Below are positions 39,201-54,000 of a stretch of 64,000 nt of DNA, piece by piece. Below the pieces are notes generated by a model. That model saw nothing but the letters and a program-made list of their open reading frames with translations. It was not told the origin of the DNA and ran no database searches. The DNA comes from Liquidambar formosana (Eukaryota; Streptophyta; Magnoliopsida; Saxifragales; Altingiaceae): NCBI GenBank assembly GCA_039720395.1, contig CM077821.1, positions 40,980,792 through 41,044,791 of the forward strand, written 5' to 3'. The translations under genes and the position numbers were made by a program. Position 1 is the stretch's first letter, and every line of letters begins with the position of its first letter.

Positions 39201-42200
39201 AGACCCCAACACCAACATGAGACACAGTTACGACTTAGGACACAACAAAACCTAAAAAAAACTAGAATACGACTGCCAGGATACAACAACAAATAAATAT
39301 ATATTCATAATTTTTAATTATATTTATATAGTTGATAGTTCCATCATACACATCAAAAAAAGCATTAAAAAAATATGGAGATCAAAAAAGACATAAACAA
39401 GCAAGACATCCATAACTCTAAGTCATATTGAGTTATAACAATGGGCCAATGGCATTTTCAACTTCAAGCATAGTTCTATTTTCCATACAAAACATAAAAC
39501 TTCTCATATTGCTTTCCTTGTTATGCCAGAAACTTTTCTATTGAATTAAGAGACTAAAGAGGTAATATATGAGGTTGGAAAACTAGAATATGCAATATTA
39601 CGATGCAACACACCTGTAATTTCTGCAGAAGGGTGATCAGCAGTATCAGAGAAGGAATCAAAAGATCAATTAGGCTCTGCTCACGATTACGCTCTAATAG
39701 TAAATCTGTAGTAGAATTGCATTCTGTACCCTCGTCAACGAGGTAATCTGTTCAAGTCAACAAACCAAATCTCATGTTCCACAGAATTATAGAGAAGAAA
39801 AGAGGATAGTAACAATCAAGCACAGTAGAAGTTTCCCAAATAGAAACCAGAAGAAGTAGAAGATAGTAATAAACCAGTGAATTACACATTGAGATTACAT
39901 ATATAGTAATAAATCAGTGAATTACACATTGAGATTACATGTATAACAAACCAGTGTCTGATGACCATTACATTAAAATTTTAAAAATTAAAAATTAAAA
40001 TCAATGAATAATTTAAGCCACAACCTTAAGATTATACATTTTCCAAAAAAAAAAAATTGACAATACCAACAAACAAACGTCCTGATGAAAAATCCAAGCA
40101 TAACAACAGATGACAGATTTTAGTGTTTGGAAAGCAACAGCTTGTTGCCACAAGAAAACAGCAGAACTTAAAAGTCGTAAGTATAATGAGCAGAATTCAA
40201 GGCAAGAAAATCACATAGTATAGGAGATTTTTACAATTTAAAATATATTTCCCAACCCTGGCCCAAATTAAAAGAATTTTAAAAGAAACAACTATTTGTT
40301 TGAAAAAATAGCAAATATATAAATAGGAACAAAGGAGCTCCACTTTCAAGGCGGTTAGTAAAGTCCCCTAAAATTAACAACTAGTTCCAGTACATATACA
40401 GACTTCATTGGATTCAGTTGTGGACCTCTAGAGCACCAGGGCAGCACAGAGGTCAAACTCTGACTTCTCTTTGTTTTACTTTCCAAATGGCTTCCATGAA
40501 ATTCTATGTCACAACTCAATACCAAAGTAAATGATATTTAGCCAGCAATTCAACCATCTTGGGAGAGACTTTCATTAATTTTTGAAAAGGGTTGATTGAA
40601 CACAATCTCAGAACCAATTTTCATACATCAAAACACTACCACCTTCATTACGATGAACTAATGATACGAACAATGTAGGAAATTTTTCAACAAGGACTAA
40701 GACTTGACACCCTGATGTTATATATGGCTGAATGTGCGTGTGCGTGTGTGTCTAGCACATAACATGCCATCACCTAGAAGAATGCAAGTCTTAGTGCACA
40801 AGTAAGAGGAGTACTTCCGAATAGACACATTGCTGCCATTACAATGACATTAACCAATCTTGTTCATCCATTCAACACCCAACTCGAACAATTCAACTGG
40901 CAGATCTTAGGTCCCTCGTGATACTTAACAACCCCAAAGATGATTAATCCAAGCAGGAAATATGTTGAAACCTACCTTTCCACATTATGTGAACAAATTT
41001 CCAATAATATAAGCAAATTTGCCCTCTATTTTCACAAAATTTGATAAAAGGTGCAAACGTTCAACAGAAAACAAATTAAAACAATTTCTCAAGATATATA
41101 TATATATATATTTTTTTTTTTTTGGATAACGGTGAAACCATCCCACAGCAGGGCCCTTTGGACCCACCCATGGAACCTAAACCCCTGGAGAGACTAGCGT
41201 AGCAACCCACAGCCACGGCCCCCACTTAAATCTTAGGTTGTCCTAGCAGGGAATCGAACCTGAGACCATGCACCATCAGTGCATTTATTAGAACCTTTTT
41301 TTCCAGACGGTATACAAATTGGTAACTTGGAAGAACCCAAAAGAAATCATAACTAATCATTTTTCAGTGAGTAAGCATCATTGTCTGTTTACCTTCAATC
41401 CACAGGCATCCTTCTCAAAGCAAGTAATATTTCTTAACTTACCATAACTGTTGGAGGACCTCTCAAGCATGAACCGACAATTGACAAGAACTGCATATAT
41501 AACCGTTATGGCTCCTTCATCATACAGAGCAGCAGCAACAGCCTACACCAGTTTTAAAAAAAATTATTAGCTAGGTCAAAATTAACAAATATCAAACAGC
41601 TGGGAAAAATTCAATTTCATACCGAATTTTCTGAAATGAATGTCAAAATTCGAAATGCTGTTGTTAACTGTGCCACAGAAGAGTCACGGAGGGTAACGCC
41701 ATCAAATGATTTCTCAGAAATTATTTTTGCAAGATTCTCCATAACATGAGCATCAGAACTACTAGAAGAATCTCCAACAGCATTCTCAACATCCATGGAA
41801 TCTGAAACCAGAATGCTCGTTGAACTTAGGTGTGAATCTCCTCCAGAAGCTAACACAGCAGTATACCGTAGAAGACCAATAGCCCCATTTTTATGATAAA
41901 CTACACCAGCATCTATCCACTCCAACAACCTTGTAGGAGCATCTTTTCTGTTGGACCCTGGGGAAGAGGAATGTAAAGCCCTATGAAGTTCCATAGCGTG
42001 TTCAATCCAAGAACCCAGAGAAGATGCAGTATAATCAGTAACAATGACTTCAAAAATCTCAGCAGCTGAGTGAAAGATCGCGAGGTTTAGTGGTGAAGCT
42101 CCTGAATATGCAGAATTTTAACAAATTAAGTGCACATACTATATAGACATGCCAAAATTGTTGTAATTTCAAACAGAATCATAAGTAATTCAACTACCAC

Positions 42201-45200
42201 TAGTCATGGTGCTGGGCTCCAATTCCTTGACAGAATGTAATGCTTCTATCAAAACTGAAATAGCCTACCAAAAAAACAAATAACAAACAAACAAAATATC
42301 AATACAAGGAACAACTAGTAATAACCATGGGAGACAGCATTTTTTTGAATTAATAAAAATATTAGGTATTAATTATTCCCTTATTCTCCTGTCAACTAAA
42401 AACTTCCCTACAAGTTATAATGTCCCCTGCAAAAGGTTCTTGTGTTCATATTTTCAAGTAAATTTTAACATTTATCACAAACAAGTAAACGTGTATTCTC
42501 TTCTATAAGGTATGAGAAAGCTTTTAATATCTGTATTTATGCCCTATTTTTCTTTGCAAACTAACCACAAAGTTATAGGTTGATACCTATTGGTCTTATT
42601 ACTAACCCTTACAAGATCATCATGGGGAGATGGTGGATGAGGAGTCTATTTTTTCCAAGGAAATTGTTGATTACTTTGAAAAGCTCTGTTGTGAGGAAGA
42701 GGACACAAGACCTCTTTTAGATGGGGTGGTCTTTCAAGAATTAAGTCAAGAGGAGGCCGATTGCTTGGAAGGTGCTTTTGAGGAAAAGGAAATTTGGGAT
42801 GTTTTGTGTGATTTGAATGGTGATAAAGCTCCCAGGCCAGATTGTATGACTCTAGCCTTTTTCAAAAAGTGTTGGGAGTGTTATTAAAGGGGATCTTTTG
42901 AAAGTCTTTGAGGAGTCTTTTCTAAGAGCTAAATTGGAGAAGAGCATTAATGCTACTTTTATCGCCCCTTATTCCTAAGAAGGGGGAGGTTGTAGAGGTT
43001 TGTGATTTTCTCCCCATTTCTCTATTAGGAAGTGTTTATAAGATTATTGCTAAGACTATGGCCGGTAGACTAAGTAAGTTGGTGGGGAAGCTTGTTTCAT
43101 CTTCCCAATTTGCGTTCATTAAAGGAAGACAAATTCTTGATGCGGTGCTTGTGGCTAATGAATGCGTGGACTCTAGAAAAAGAAGTGGGGATTCGGGCAT
43201 CTTGTGCAAAATGGACTTGGAAAAATCTTATGATCATGTTAATTGGAACTTTCTCATTTACCTTCTTAGTCGTATGGGTTTTGGCTTAAAGTGGCAAAAA
43301 TGGATTGCTTGGTGTATTTCTTCTCCTTCTTTCTCGGTGCTTGTGAATGGTTCTTCTTATAGTTTTTTCCAAGGATCTAGAAGGCTTCAACAAGGGGATC
43401 CTCTTTCTCCTTTACTTTTCATTCTTGTTATGGAAGCTTTGAGTAAGCTTACCTTTAAGGCTTATGAGGAGCATCTTTTGGAGGGCTTTTTGGTGAATCG
43501 AGGAGGGGGGAAAGAAGGGGTTATTTCTCATTTGCTTTTTGCAGATGATGCTTTGTTCTTTTGTGGTGCTAGTAATGAGCAACTTAGATATCTTAGGTTG
43601 GTTCTCCTATTTTTTGAAGCAGGTTTCGGTTTGAAAGTCAATCTTGGTAAGAGTGAGATCATCCCTATTGGTCACATTAATAACATCAATGAGCTTACTG
43701 CTAATCTCAATTGTAAAGTTGGGAGTTTGCCTATCACTTACCTTGGTCTACCTCTTGGTGCTAATTACAAGGAAGTTAAAGTTTGGAATCCGGTTCTTGA
43801 GAAGATTGAGAGAAGACTTAGTGGGTGGAAAAAAAGATATCTTTCTAAAGGTGGCAAGCTTATCTTGATTCGTTGTTCTCTTGCTAGTATCACAATTTAT
43901 TTTATGTCCATCTTTAAAATTCCCAAATCGGTTGTTTTAAGAATTGAGAAGCTTCAAAGAGATTTCCTTTGGAATGGTTTAAATTGGGAGTTGAAGTATC
44001 ACCTTGTTAATTGGAACACGGTTTGTTTACCAAAGGTTCATGGGGGATTAGGTATTAAATCTATATCCAATATGAATCATCGCTTCTTGGCAAGTGGCTA
44101 TGGAGGTTTGGGGTAGGCGACCAAGGTTTATGGAGAGATGTTATTTTATGGAAATATGGTGCAAGGGAAGGGGATTGGTGGACTAAGAGTTGTAGAAGAT
44201 CTCATGGTACCGGTTTATGGAAAGCAATTATGTTAGATTTTGATACTTTCTTTAAAAAGACAAGGTTTAAAGTGGGAAAGGGGATAGAATTAAATTTTGG
44301 AAAGATATTTGGCATGGTTCTAGGCCCCTCATGGAGGAATTCCCTTGTTTGTTTGAGATTGCGGATTTGCTGTTAATAAAGAAGCTTGGATTTTGGATTA
44401 CTTTGTGGATGGAGGGGGTGGTGGTGGTATTTTTTGGAATACCCCTTTTGGTCGTAATTTTAATGATTGGGAGTTCAAGAATGTGATGAATTTTTTCCAT
44501 ATGCTTTATGAATGTAAGATTTCTTCGGAAGGGAATAACACCTTGTTGTGGAGCAATGACCCTAAAGGTTTATTCTCAGTGAAATCTTTCTATTCTTTTT
44601 TGGGTTTCAACATGGAGACTTTTCAACCAGCTAAGAACATTTGGATTCCCTCGGTGCCATCCAAGGTGGCTTTTTTCTTATGGTTAGTGGCACACAACAA
44701 GGGTCTTACCATTGACAATTTGGTTAGAATAAAGTGGGAGTTACCTAATAGATGCATTATGTGTAAAAAGGTGGCGGAATTGGTGAACCACCTTTTCATT
44801 CATTGTGAAGTGGCAAGAAGTCTATGGGAACTAATTTTCAACCTTTTTGGCATTAAATGGGTCTTGCCTCACTCTCCTCTTGACTTAATTGCAGGATGGT
44901 GGGTTATAGGTGCAAAGAAAGAACCCAAGGCCGTTTGGCAGGATGGTTCCTAATGCTCTTTTTTGGTGCATTTGGAAAGAACGTAACTTGAGAACTTTTG
45001 AAGGAGAGGAGTTCTCTATTGTGAAACTTAAAGCATCTTTGGTCAATTCTCTTTTATGGTGGTTTTGTAACTACATGGGTGGTAGTAACCCTTCTTTTTT
45101 ATCTTTTGTCAACTCCCTTTCTTTGTAATTGGGTGATGGGGGTTGTTTGCTGGTTCCTTTTTGTACATGGAACTTAGGTATTTTTCTCTTGTATATGTCT

Positions 45201-47994
45201 TATGTACGAGGCTTTAAACCCTTTTTTTAATACAATCATTACCTTATCAAAAAATAATAATAATAATTAACCAAAATTCCTTACACGATTAGCTACAAAC
45301 ACCTTTTGATAAGCATTTGAAGCAATAGGTCGGGTGAAGTGTGAACCCGTGTTCCATATACTATAATAAAAATCCGACAAGGTAAAAGTTAAATCCCATC
45401 TCTATCAAGAGCCAGAATCCAATAAAATTTTGAAATAAATATTTTGATTTAAATTTAATTAATATTTCTAATTACTTATTAACTTGTTAATGCTATTAAT
45501 ATAAAATAATTAATAATTACTTAATTAATAATTAAACAGTTAAAAAAGGTGCTCTATGTCTCTATTTCCCAAACTCAAGGGTCCTATTGAAGAAAACTTC
45601 AATTTTTTAAGGCATTTTTTTTGTTTTGGGGGGATAAGTAAAAGCATTTTTTTGATCAATACCAAGATAATGGAGGATTGTATGAAAGCCCACAAGGTAT
45701 TTTTCTAAGGTTTAAGCTTGATAAATCAAAAACCCATGTAAAATTGAGGTTTTTGGATCATGTGATGCCTAGAAAAGGATTTAATTCTAAATGAAGGAGT
45801 TGGATTCATGGTTGCCCTAAACCCTCTAATATTTCTATTTTGATTAATGGTGATCTAGAGGGTTGGTTCGGTAAATCACAATTGTAGAAATGGTTTTTGA
45901 AAGCATATTCATTGATACCTCTGGAAAATGTCCTATGGCCAACAACGCTTGGCGTCCACAATCAGACCTGCAAATCATGAGACACAGTGTACGGTCAAAA
46001 GTTTTCTAGTATTAGAGTCCAAAACCAACCAAGCAAGTTGATAAGTTCCACCTTGAAAGACCACAGAGCTCCCACAAGACCCATAAAAATTCTTCCGACT
46101 GTGGAGATGATGTAAGCAAGCGGTCTATGGCATAAACCTATAGCAAAGCATGAAAAAACCAACAAACTCAGCTGCATGCTTCATATTAATTTCCAAAAAA
46201 AAAATAATAAATTAAAATAAAAAACAACATAGAGAAACTCAGCAACCAACAATAATCTTGAATGGGAAAGGAGGAAAAAGGGGTACTAACCGCTTTCAAA
46301 TGCATCTCAACAACCATTCCAACTTCCCTTGGGCGACAAAAAAAACCCTTGGATATTAAGACAGATGCATACCGAAGTGGAACACACTCCTCCTTGTTCA
46401 TATCATCAACACCCCTTAGGGCAAGAATTAGGGTAGCAGAAAGCTCAGAATGAAGTAGTAAGAAGATTAAGCCTGAAGAAGAAAGTTTAAAGACATGAAT
46501 CCCCACAACCAGTGCATCTAATAATTATAACACAGGTAACATTAACAGACCTGAGCGACAAAAAAGAAGTGATAGAACTATGGCCTCAATCAATGATGCA
46601 ATATCCACAAATATGTCCATAGCATGACCCACTTCTGAACGCAAAATAGAAGATGACAGCAGTGCAGCTGACAAAGAAAGAAATCCCCTCTCCTGCTTCC
46701 AAGGAGGCATTTAAAAAAATTAAAGCTGCTAGGGATTCTTTTAAAGCCAGAAAGATACCAGATGAATTAGCAAAAAACAAGAACAAAAGTAGAAAGAATA
46801 ACATGCTTTTTTTCCTAGAAAGAAATTATAATATTGATAGTGTCATTTACTGGACTCTTTTCAAGAACATGACAAAAACCTGCTTTCCATGGTATGCCAT
46901 ATTAATAAACACTGATCTTCATTGCAAGAAACTAAAAGATGAGATGTCATATGCACTATGCACTACAAGATTCTCCAAGTAATAAAAAATAAATAAATAA
47001 ATAAATAGGCCATTAAATAAAGTTGGTCCGCTAAAGTGGAGTCCTAGGAGGGGTGAGCTACATATGGTCCTAAGCTTTTTTTTTTTAATACAAAGTGACC
47101 ATTCTAAAGACTCAATCCTGTGCCTTTACGCTAGGTAGCCTGAGACTTCTACCATAGCACCAAACACCTCAATAACTAAGAATTCTAGAGCCTTTATATT
47201 TTAATGGTTATCCTCGAGGGTGGATAAATTTACATATCAGTACAAGTAATACTATTTTCTCGAATAAACTGTAATTTGATACAGTTAATATATTTTTAAA
47301 CAATAAATCTTTCAGTACAGTATATGTACCTTACCATATTAACGCTCTTTGACTAGTTCCTATGATTTGACTGATTAAACAAATTGACATAACTACTATT
47401 TGCTTTAAACAAAGATTAAAGACACAACACAAAAAAAAAAAATGACACAAATTTATTTTTTAAAAATGCATCTTTAAATGGAGGAGAGCTATACAATAAT
47501 ATACCTTAAGAAGTGATAGGAAATGTAAGTCTATATCTGAAATTGAAAAGCAACAATCAGAGGAGGCAATCAAGCTACTGGTTGCTTTATAAGATAACAA
47601 TCCTTCCATTTGGCCAAGAATCAATGATCTGCTTGCACAAGCCACTGGAGATGGATCTTCAATTGGACCACGCGAATTTATCAATTTCTGCATTAATACT
47701 TGTCAACGAACATAAACTAAGCTATGACAATTAAGAAATTATATGACATGAGCAAAAGAAAGAACAAGTACTACAAGCTTCACATACTACCAATAAAACA
47801 AATGCAATAAAGAATATCCAACTAACCAAGAGCTTTTTGAGTTGTGATTTAGCAGTGATGAGCATGTCCAGAGTCACACTTGTGACCTTACCAACAGCAG
47901 AAAGACCTCCCAACACAGATAGTACTGCACACTGGCAAAAAAACATATAATGAAATATGTATGTGTGTTTTATGCTACATACATGATACATAAA

Positions 47995-48035
<41 letters not shown>

Positions 48036-51000
48036 CAGTTTCTACAACCAAACCTCAGAATATACCTCATATCTGGAAGCAACTTCATACAAACGCAGAC
48101 GATGAAGGACATATGTTGCAAGAGAAGCAACATCATGACGCTGCTTTTTGCAATAACAATTTCAACAATTGACTATAACCTTCACTAATACCAGAGGGGA
48201 CATTTTCATCTTCACGAGGCCACCAACCTAAAAATCCTTCACATCCAATTGAATGCTGAGTAGCTTGCTCAACAACTCCAAGTAGCATTAGTGTAATGGC
48301 AGTATAATTCTGCATGTCATAACTAAAAACACATGCAAGCTGTTCCATTCCACCACCATTAACAAAGTGAAAGCAGCCCTCTCTACCAGAGCACAACAAA
48401 AGAGCCACGCTCAACCCCAAAACGACATTCTTATTCTGAAAATCAAAAGATGAAATCAGTAATTGATACAATCTAGTTCAGGTGTAAAGAGAGAGAGAGC
48501 ACATTTTACATCTCTCTGTTACTTTTAATTAGGATATGGTGATATGCATATATCTGCCATAATACACAAGCCAACTGCATTTTAATCACCTGTGAAAGCT
48601 GGTGATGTCCGACATGTAGGGGGTTCCTTTTAAAATCAAAGAACTGGTTGAACACATCCATTAACTGTTTGGAAGTAGCCAAATCATCCTCAGATTCAAG
48701 AAAAGTGCACTCTGCCAATAATTCAGCTGCTTCATTCCCTGATTCATTATGAAGTACTTTATAGAGATCAAGAAGCCCTTTCCTGGCCTCAATAAGAACA
48801 CGATGAGACTCTTCTTCACAAATTTTGGATCTGCCCTGTGTGAATTGTTTCTGATTAATTGCTGCACAACGCAGGTCACTGGTGACATAAGAAGCTGCCG
48901 ACACAACAGTACTTGCAACATTACTGATTGCATCCCCTAGGTTTGACAACTCCAAAATCTTAAACATCAACTGTAAAAACTGCTTAGTTTCAACAGATAT
49001 ATCCAACGGAGCGACTGGTAGAGAGAATGATTTAAGAGAGGATATGGATTCCTCAATTGTCAGATTACTTGAATGTAATGCAGGAGGCAGGTCATCAAGC
49101 TTTCCCTCAGTAGAACAAACAAGATTGGTCAAAGTGCTATCTAAATCAACTTCTATGTTGAACTGCCCCAAATCCTCTGCTGTGTTTCCATAAATGACCA
49201 AGCTAAGGCTGCGATAGCTGCCCCTTACAACCAGATGGCTAGTTACTATCGCCTGCAACAAGTTAGTGTATAATTCTCAACAGACCTTATAAATCAGGCT
49301 AAAGTTTTCCCAGCGAAAAAATACTAACAAGAAGAACAATCAGAATGGGATAGCAGAACACATACCATAACCTTGAGTGATCAAGACATAAATAACAATC
49401 CATCAGTGAAGAGTCCATTGAACCACAATGAAATTAACCAAAAATACAAAATACAAATCTAACTCACAGCCAAGCCGAGAGAAATAAGCACAATTTCATA
49501 AACAAGGTAGTCAAAATGCCAGATAAACCCACAAAATCTACCTAGCCCCCTTAATGAGCACCTTGATTCACCCCTAACGGCCTAACCAAGGCAATCCACA
49601 AAAACAAAACTATAGGGCTTGATTTATTGGGATTCTTCTTAATCTCTATTTCTGGGTATGGATGCCCTCCTTTTTTTTTTCTTTTTTTTTTTTGATGAAG
49701 TAATTGATGTATAGATGAAAAGGGCGTAGCCCAAGTACATAAGATATATACAAGCACTAGCCAAAAGAAAGAAATGAACTATCAAAACAAAAAAAACCCC
49801 AGACTACACCTTGAGAGAGTCTAAAAAGGAAATAAAAGAGGGGTTGTGATCATTAGTATGACTAAAGGACCACCAAAAAAGAGTTTTCACAAGGGTGTAT
49901 TTTAACTCTATCAAAGAAGCTTCATTTCCTTCAAACATCCTTTGATTTCTTTCTTTCCAAAATGCACCAAAAAAAGGTGTGAGGAACCATTCTCCAAACT
50001 GCCTTAGAATTCTTGTTAGTAATCTTAGTCCTCCATCCCAAAACAAGGTTGTGGGGAGAAGAGGGCAAGACCCAAAGGACCCCAAACAGATTAAAAATAA
50101 GTGACCATATGCTCCAAGCCACATGGCAATGAATAAAAAGATGTTCCACAGTTTCCTCTGCTTGTTTACAAAGAATACATCTATTGGCCATGACCCAACC
50201 TCTTCGCATCAATTGGTCGATAGTCAAGAATCTACCTCTACAAACCAACCAAGTAAAGAAGGCCACCTTGGAAGGAACCGAGGCAATCCAAATCATCTTT
50301 GCCGGAAGGGAGGAGGTATCATTGCGGATCAAGATATTGTAGTAAGATTTTACTGAGAATGACCCTTTAGCATCCTTACGCCACACCAAGGCATCATTCT
50401 CTCCCGAGCAAATCTTGCTATCATAAAGCTTTTGGTTATATTGTTTTTGTACATTTTTACAAATCAAAAAATTAATAAAATAAATAATTCTAATTAATAT
50501 GTTCAATACAATCATTGCATTTTCTTTATAAGTGCTAGTTACTAGAATTTTGAAAAGATATGAAAATTTAAATTAAATAAATAAAAATAAAAGAAAAGAA
50601 AAAAGAAAAATATGAATATGAAAAGTAAAGATTACAAAGTAACAGTTGAAGAAAAAATTACAGACGAAAATGATTATGCAACAAAGAGTAAAGAGATCCC
50701 AACAACTGAACTAGGCACTAAATTTATTAAGGGAATAGTTCTTCTGGGAATAGATCATAAGCTAAGAAGTGCAGACACTTTCCTAGGGGTGCCGTAGGTG
50801 GTGTCAGACATTAATAGGACACGACACTCCTCCGACATGACACTCCAACACAACACCTCTCTCTTCCCATCCTTCTTATCCTCCTCCTTCCTTCCTTTCC
50901 TTTTTGTCCCATCTTACTAGTGAACAACTCCACTACAGTTTCCAAAAACAAAAAATAGAAAGGATGCATTTTAAATGATGGATGAGATGCTCCATGATAT

Positions 51001-54000
51001 ATATATATTTAAGTAAAGATATTATTAAAAAGAAGGCAAAGCCCTAGTACAGGTGATGTACACAAAACTACCACAACCAAGGCTACAAAAAGAGCCCCAA
51101 AATAAGGGCTATATCATAATCCAAAAGGCTATTAATAAGCAACTTGAACTAAAGTTTCCAAGAATTCCCCCAAGCAAAAATAAATCCGGTAAATCGCTTC
51201 TTCAACTACTCCAAAAGTCCAAAGAAGCCTCTATACCATCCAAGGACTTAAATATCAATATTGATGGATATATCGAGGGTCCAAAAACACGGATATATCG
51301 GATATATCAATGAATATATCGATAATTTCGATATCGATTTAGAGATATGACAGATATTGTTAATTAAACACGTATACTTCCATTGAAACTCTGGGAACAA
51401 TGATTAGACTCTAATAAACAATTTAAATATGTATTAGACAAGAATGAATATTTTGACAAAGTAAATGAAAGTTGTTACTTCATAACACTAATTGAAGCCA
51501 CCTAGTATAATTGAAATATTTATATAAATCAATACTAAAAGAGTAAAGAGGTGATACTTTTGACGCAATAACAAAAAAATGAATATTTCGATATCGTCGA
51601 TATAGTGAATATATTCGATATATCGACAATACCATATGGAATAAAGAAGATATTAACCTTATCAAAAATAAAATAAAATAAAATAAAAAAGATATTATAG
51701 ATATATCGAGATTTTATCAATAATATCGAAAATATCGACAATATTGTAAAGATATTTTGCGAAAAAGATATGTCAATTAGATATCATATCAAGGGGTACG
51801 GATGCACGGATATATCGTGGATATATCGAAGATATCGTGGATATTTTACTCCATGATACCATCAAACATCCTCCTATTTCATTCCAACCCAACAATCCAA
51901 AGCAGAGCGTGAGAAGCAGTTCTTCCAAAGAAAAATATAGAGCACTTCCAAGAGCTCAAGACCCTCCAAGCCTCAATAACACTAAAATCCGATTGAGGCA
52001 TCGCCCAAAGCACCCCAAAAATCTCAAAAGAAAAGGCCCACAAGTCCCTGGCAATGCACTACGCAACAGTATGATTCCCGGTCTCTTCAAAGGACTTGCA
52101 TAAGACGCAACAGTTGGGAAGGGAAAAGCCTTTCCTTTAAAACTGATCCATCGTGAGACATTTGCCCCATGCTGTCGTCCATATATAGAAATACACCTTG
52201 GTCAGAACCGCTAAGTGCCAAACCTGAGATGCAGGAAACAATTTTCTCTGCCAGCTAGAAGACCGTAAAGTAAAACACCCATTAACATTTCTACCCCATA
52301 CTACACTATACTCTCTAATCTTTGTACACTATAACCCCGTATAGGGTCTCAAAAAGGTGACCCACTCCCTCCCGTTTCGCATCATAACCATGTCATAATC
52401 TATTCCCTAACCTAATTAATAATTTAATATATAAGGGAGGAAAAAAAAGGAAAGAAAATTGGGGGAATTACAGATTGGTCCAGTTACGGGTAAATAATTA
52501 CAGTAATAGTCATTCTTAAATAAGTTAATAGCCATTAACCGTAACCGGACCAATTTGTAATTCCCCCTAGAAAATTAGACAACCAAACAAATGCTCAAAA
52601 GGAAACTTTTACATAGGAGGGCCTTATTCCACACCCCTTGTGGCTGCATCCACACCCCTCTATGGCCTATTTTCACACACGAAATATATGCATATTTCTA
52701 TGTGTACATTCTTCCCACTTCTCATTTAGTGGGACCTATTTGAACTTGTAACACTTCTTTAATGAGAGATGTAAATTAATCATGAAAGAGACTCCAAATG
52801 ATGTCCACGTATCTTAAGCAAGCATTTACATTGGACCACCAAAAAGTACAGAATTCCCTCTGAAATCCTTACTAACTGAGCCTCACAAGAAGGATAATTT
52901 CGTCTTTCCAAAACCCACGTCTAAAATTTTACAAGCCTAAAACAAATTTAAGAAATCAATTCCTTTAACAAATCCCAAGATATGGCAAAAGGGCAAGGCA
53001 ATGATAAATTCTTCCCTATGCCCCAATTTGTTATGATATCATCCTAAAAAAGGCACGATGAATTGGACTGAGAATTGTGTTTCGAAGATCGCTAAGAGAG
53101 GATGTGTGGGGGAGGGGGGGCCACTTCTATCCCCTTTGACATGGCTTTTCTATTTCAGAGATCTGTTTTTGGGTCTTTTAGTGAGGATGTGAGGGTTTGT
53201 TGTAGGGCTCTCAGAGGGTGGTTTTTGTGTAGGGGTTATGGTGGTGATGTTCTATGGCTTTTTCCTTGGACTCCTGATTAATACAACTGTCTCTTATCAC
53301 GCACAGGCGGGGGGCGCGGGGGGAATAAATAAAATAAAAATAAAAGAGCACGATGAAATATCCACTCAAACTGTGCATATTAACCTTGAAACACATATTG
53401 GGCCATAAAATATCTCATTTCGGCATCTTTCTAGCAATAAGAACTTCTTTAAAAGAATAAAAGCAGAAAATATAGCAACGAAGGAAGAAGGCTGCCCCAC
53501 ATGAACTATTCATAGTACAAGGAGAAGCAGGATCTCAAGGAACCAAAATAATAATAATAATAATAATAATAAGATGCACATGCCTGCAAGAAACCACATA
53601 GCTGCACCACTAATTGAACTACCAACATGCTTCCAATCTGCTCTCTCTCTCCCTCTCTCTGAGTGTGTGTGCGTGTGTGAGATTTTGATTACCAGTAGTC
53701 CAGTATTGTATTTGGGTATCTTAAAGTTATGGAAATTAGTCCATACATTGGTTTTTTATTTTTTTCCGATAAATTAGTGCAAGTATTATTAACAAAAGAG
53801 ACAAAAGTTCTGGTACACAGGATTTATACAAGGAAGCCTAAGGGCGTAAAGAGTCTAAAAACTCCTGCAAGGGTTTCCTATTACAAAAATTCTCCAGATC
53901 ACCCCCCAAGTGAAAACATACTCTAAAACTTGCGTCTTTACAATATAAATATTCTTTTCTATATTCTCAAAAGTTCTCTTGTTCCTTACTGTCCAAAGGG

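Noticed and set aside
42630..45128. Host genes encoding a reverse transcriptase and a zinc-finger protein
   Set aside because: FADD-type RT and zf-RVT in order with a 3' A-rich tail are a LINE, and its frame is broken.
31249..48435. Calling VIR a confirmed pseudogene
   Set aside because: Three single-base gains at homopolymers are equally expected from uncorrected long reads. Splice sites and the rest of the frame are intact, so I left it as a gene with flagged breaks.
48133..49261. Independent small genes on the minus strand in the 46-49 kb region
   Set aside because: Each is a VIR exon with intron read-through at its ends.
51262..51850. CRISPR-like or satellite array formed by ATATCG units
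   Set aside because: Units are degenerate, unevenly spaced and bounded by transposon ends and a target duplication, so they are subterminal repeats of a transposon.
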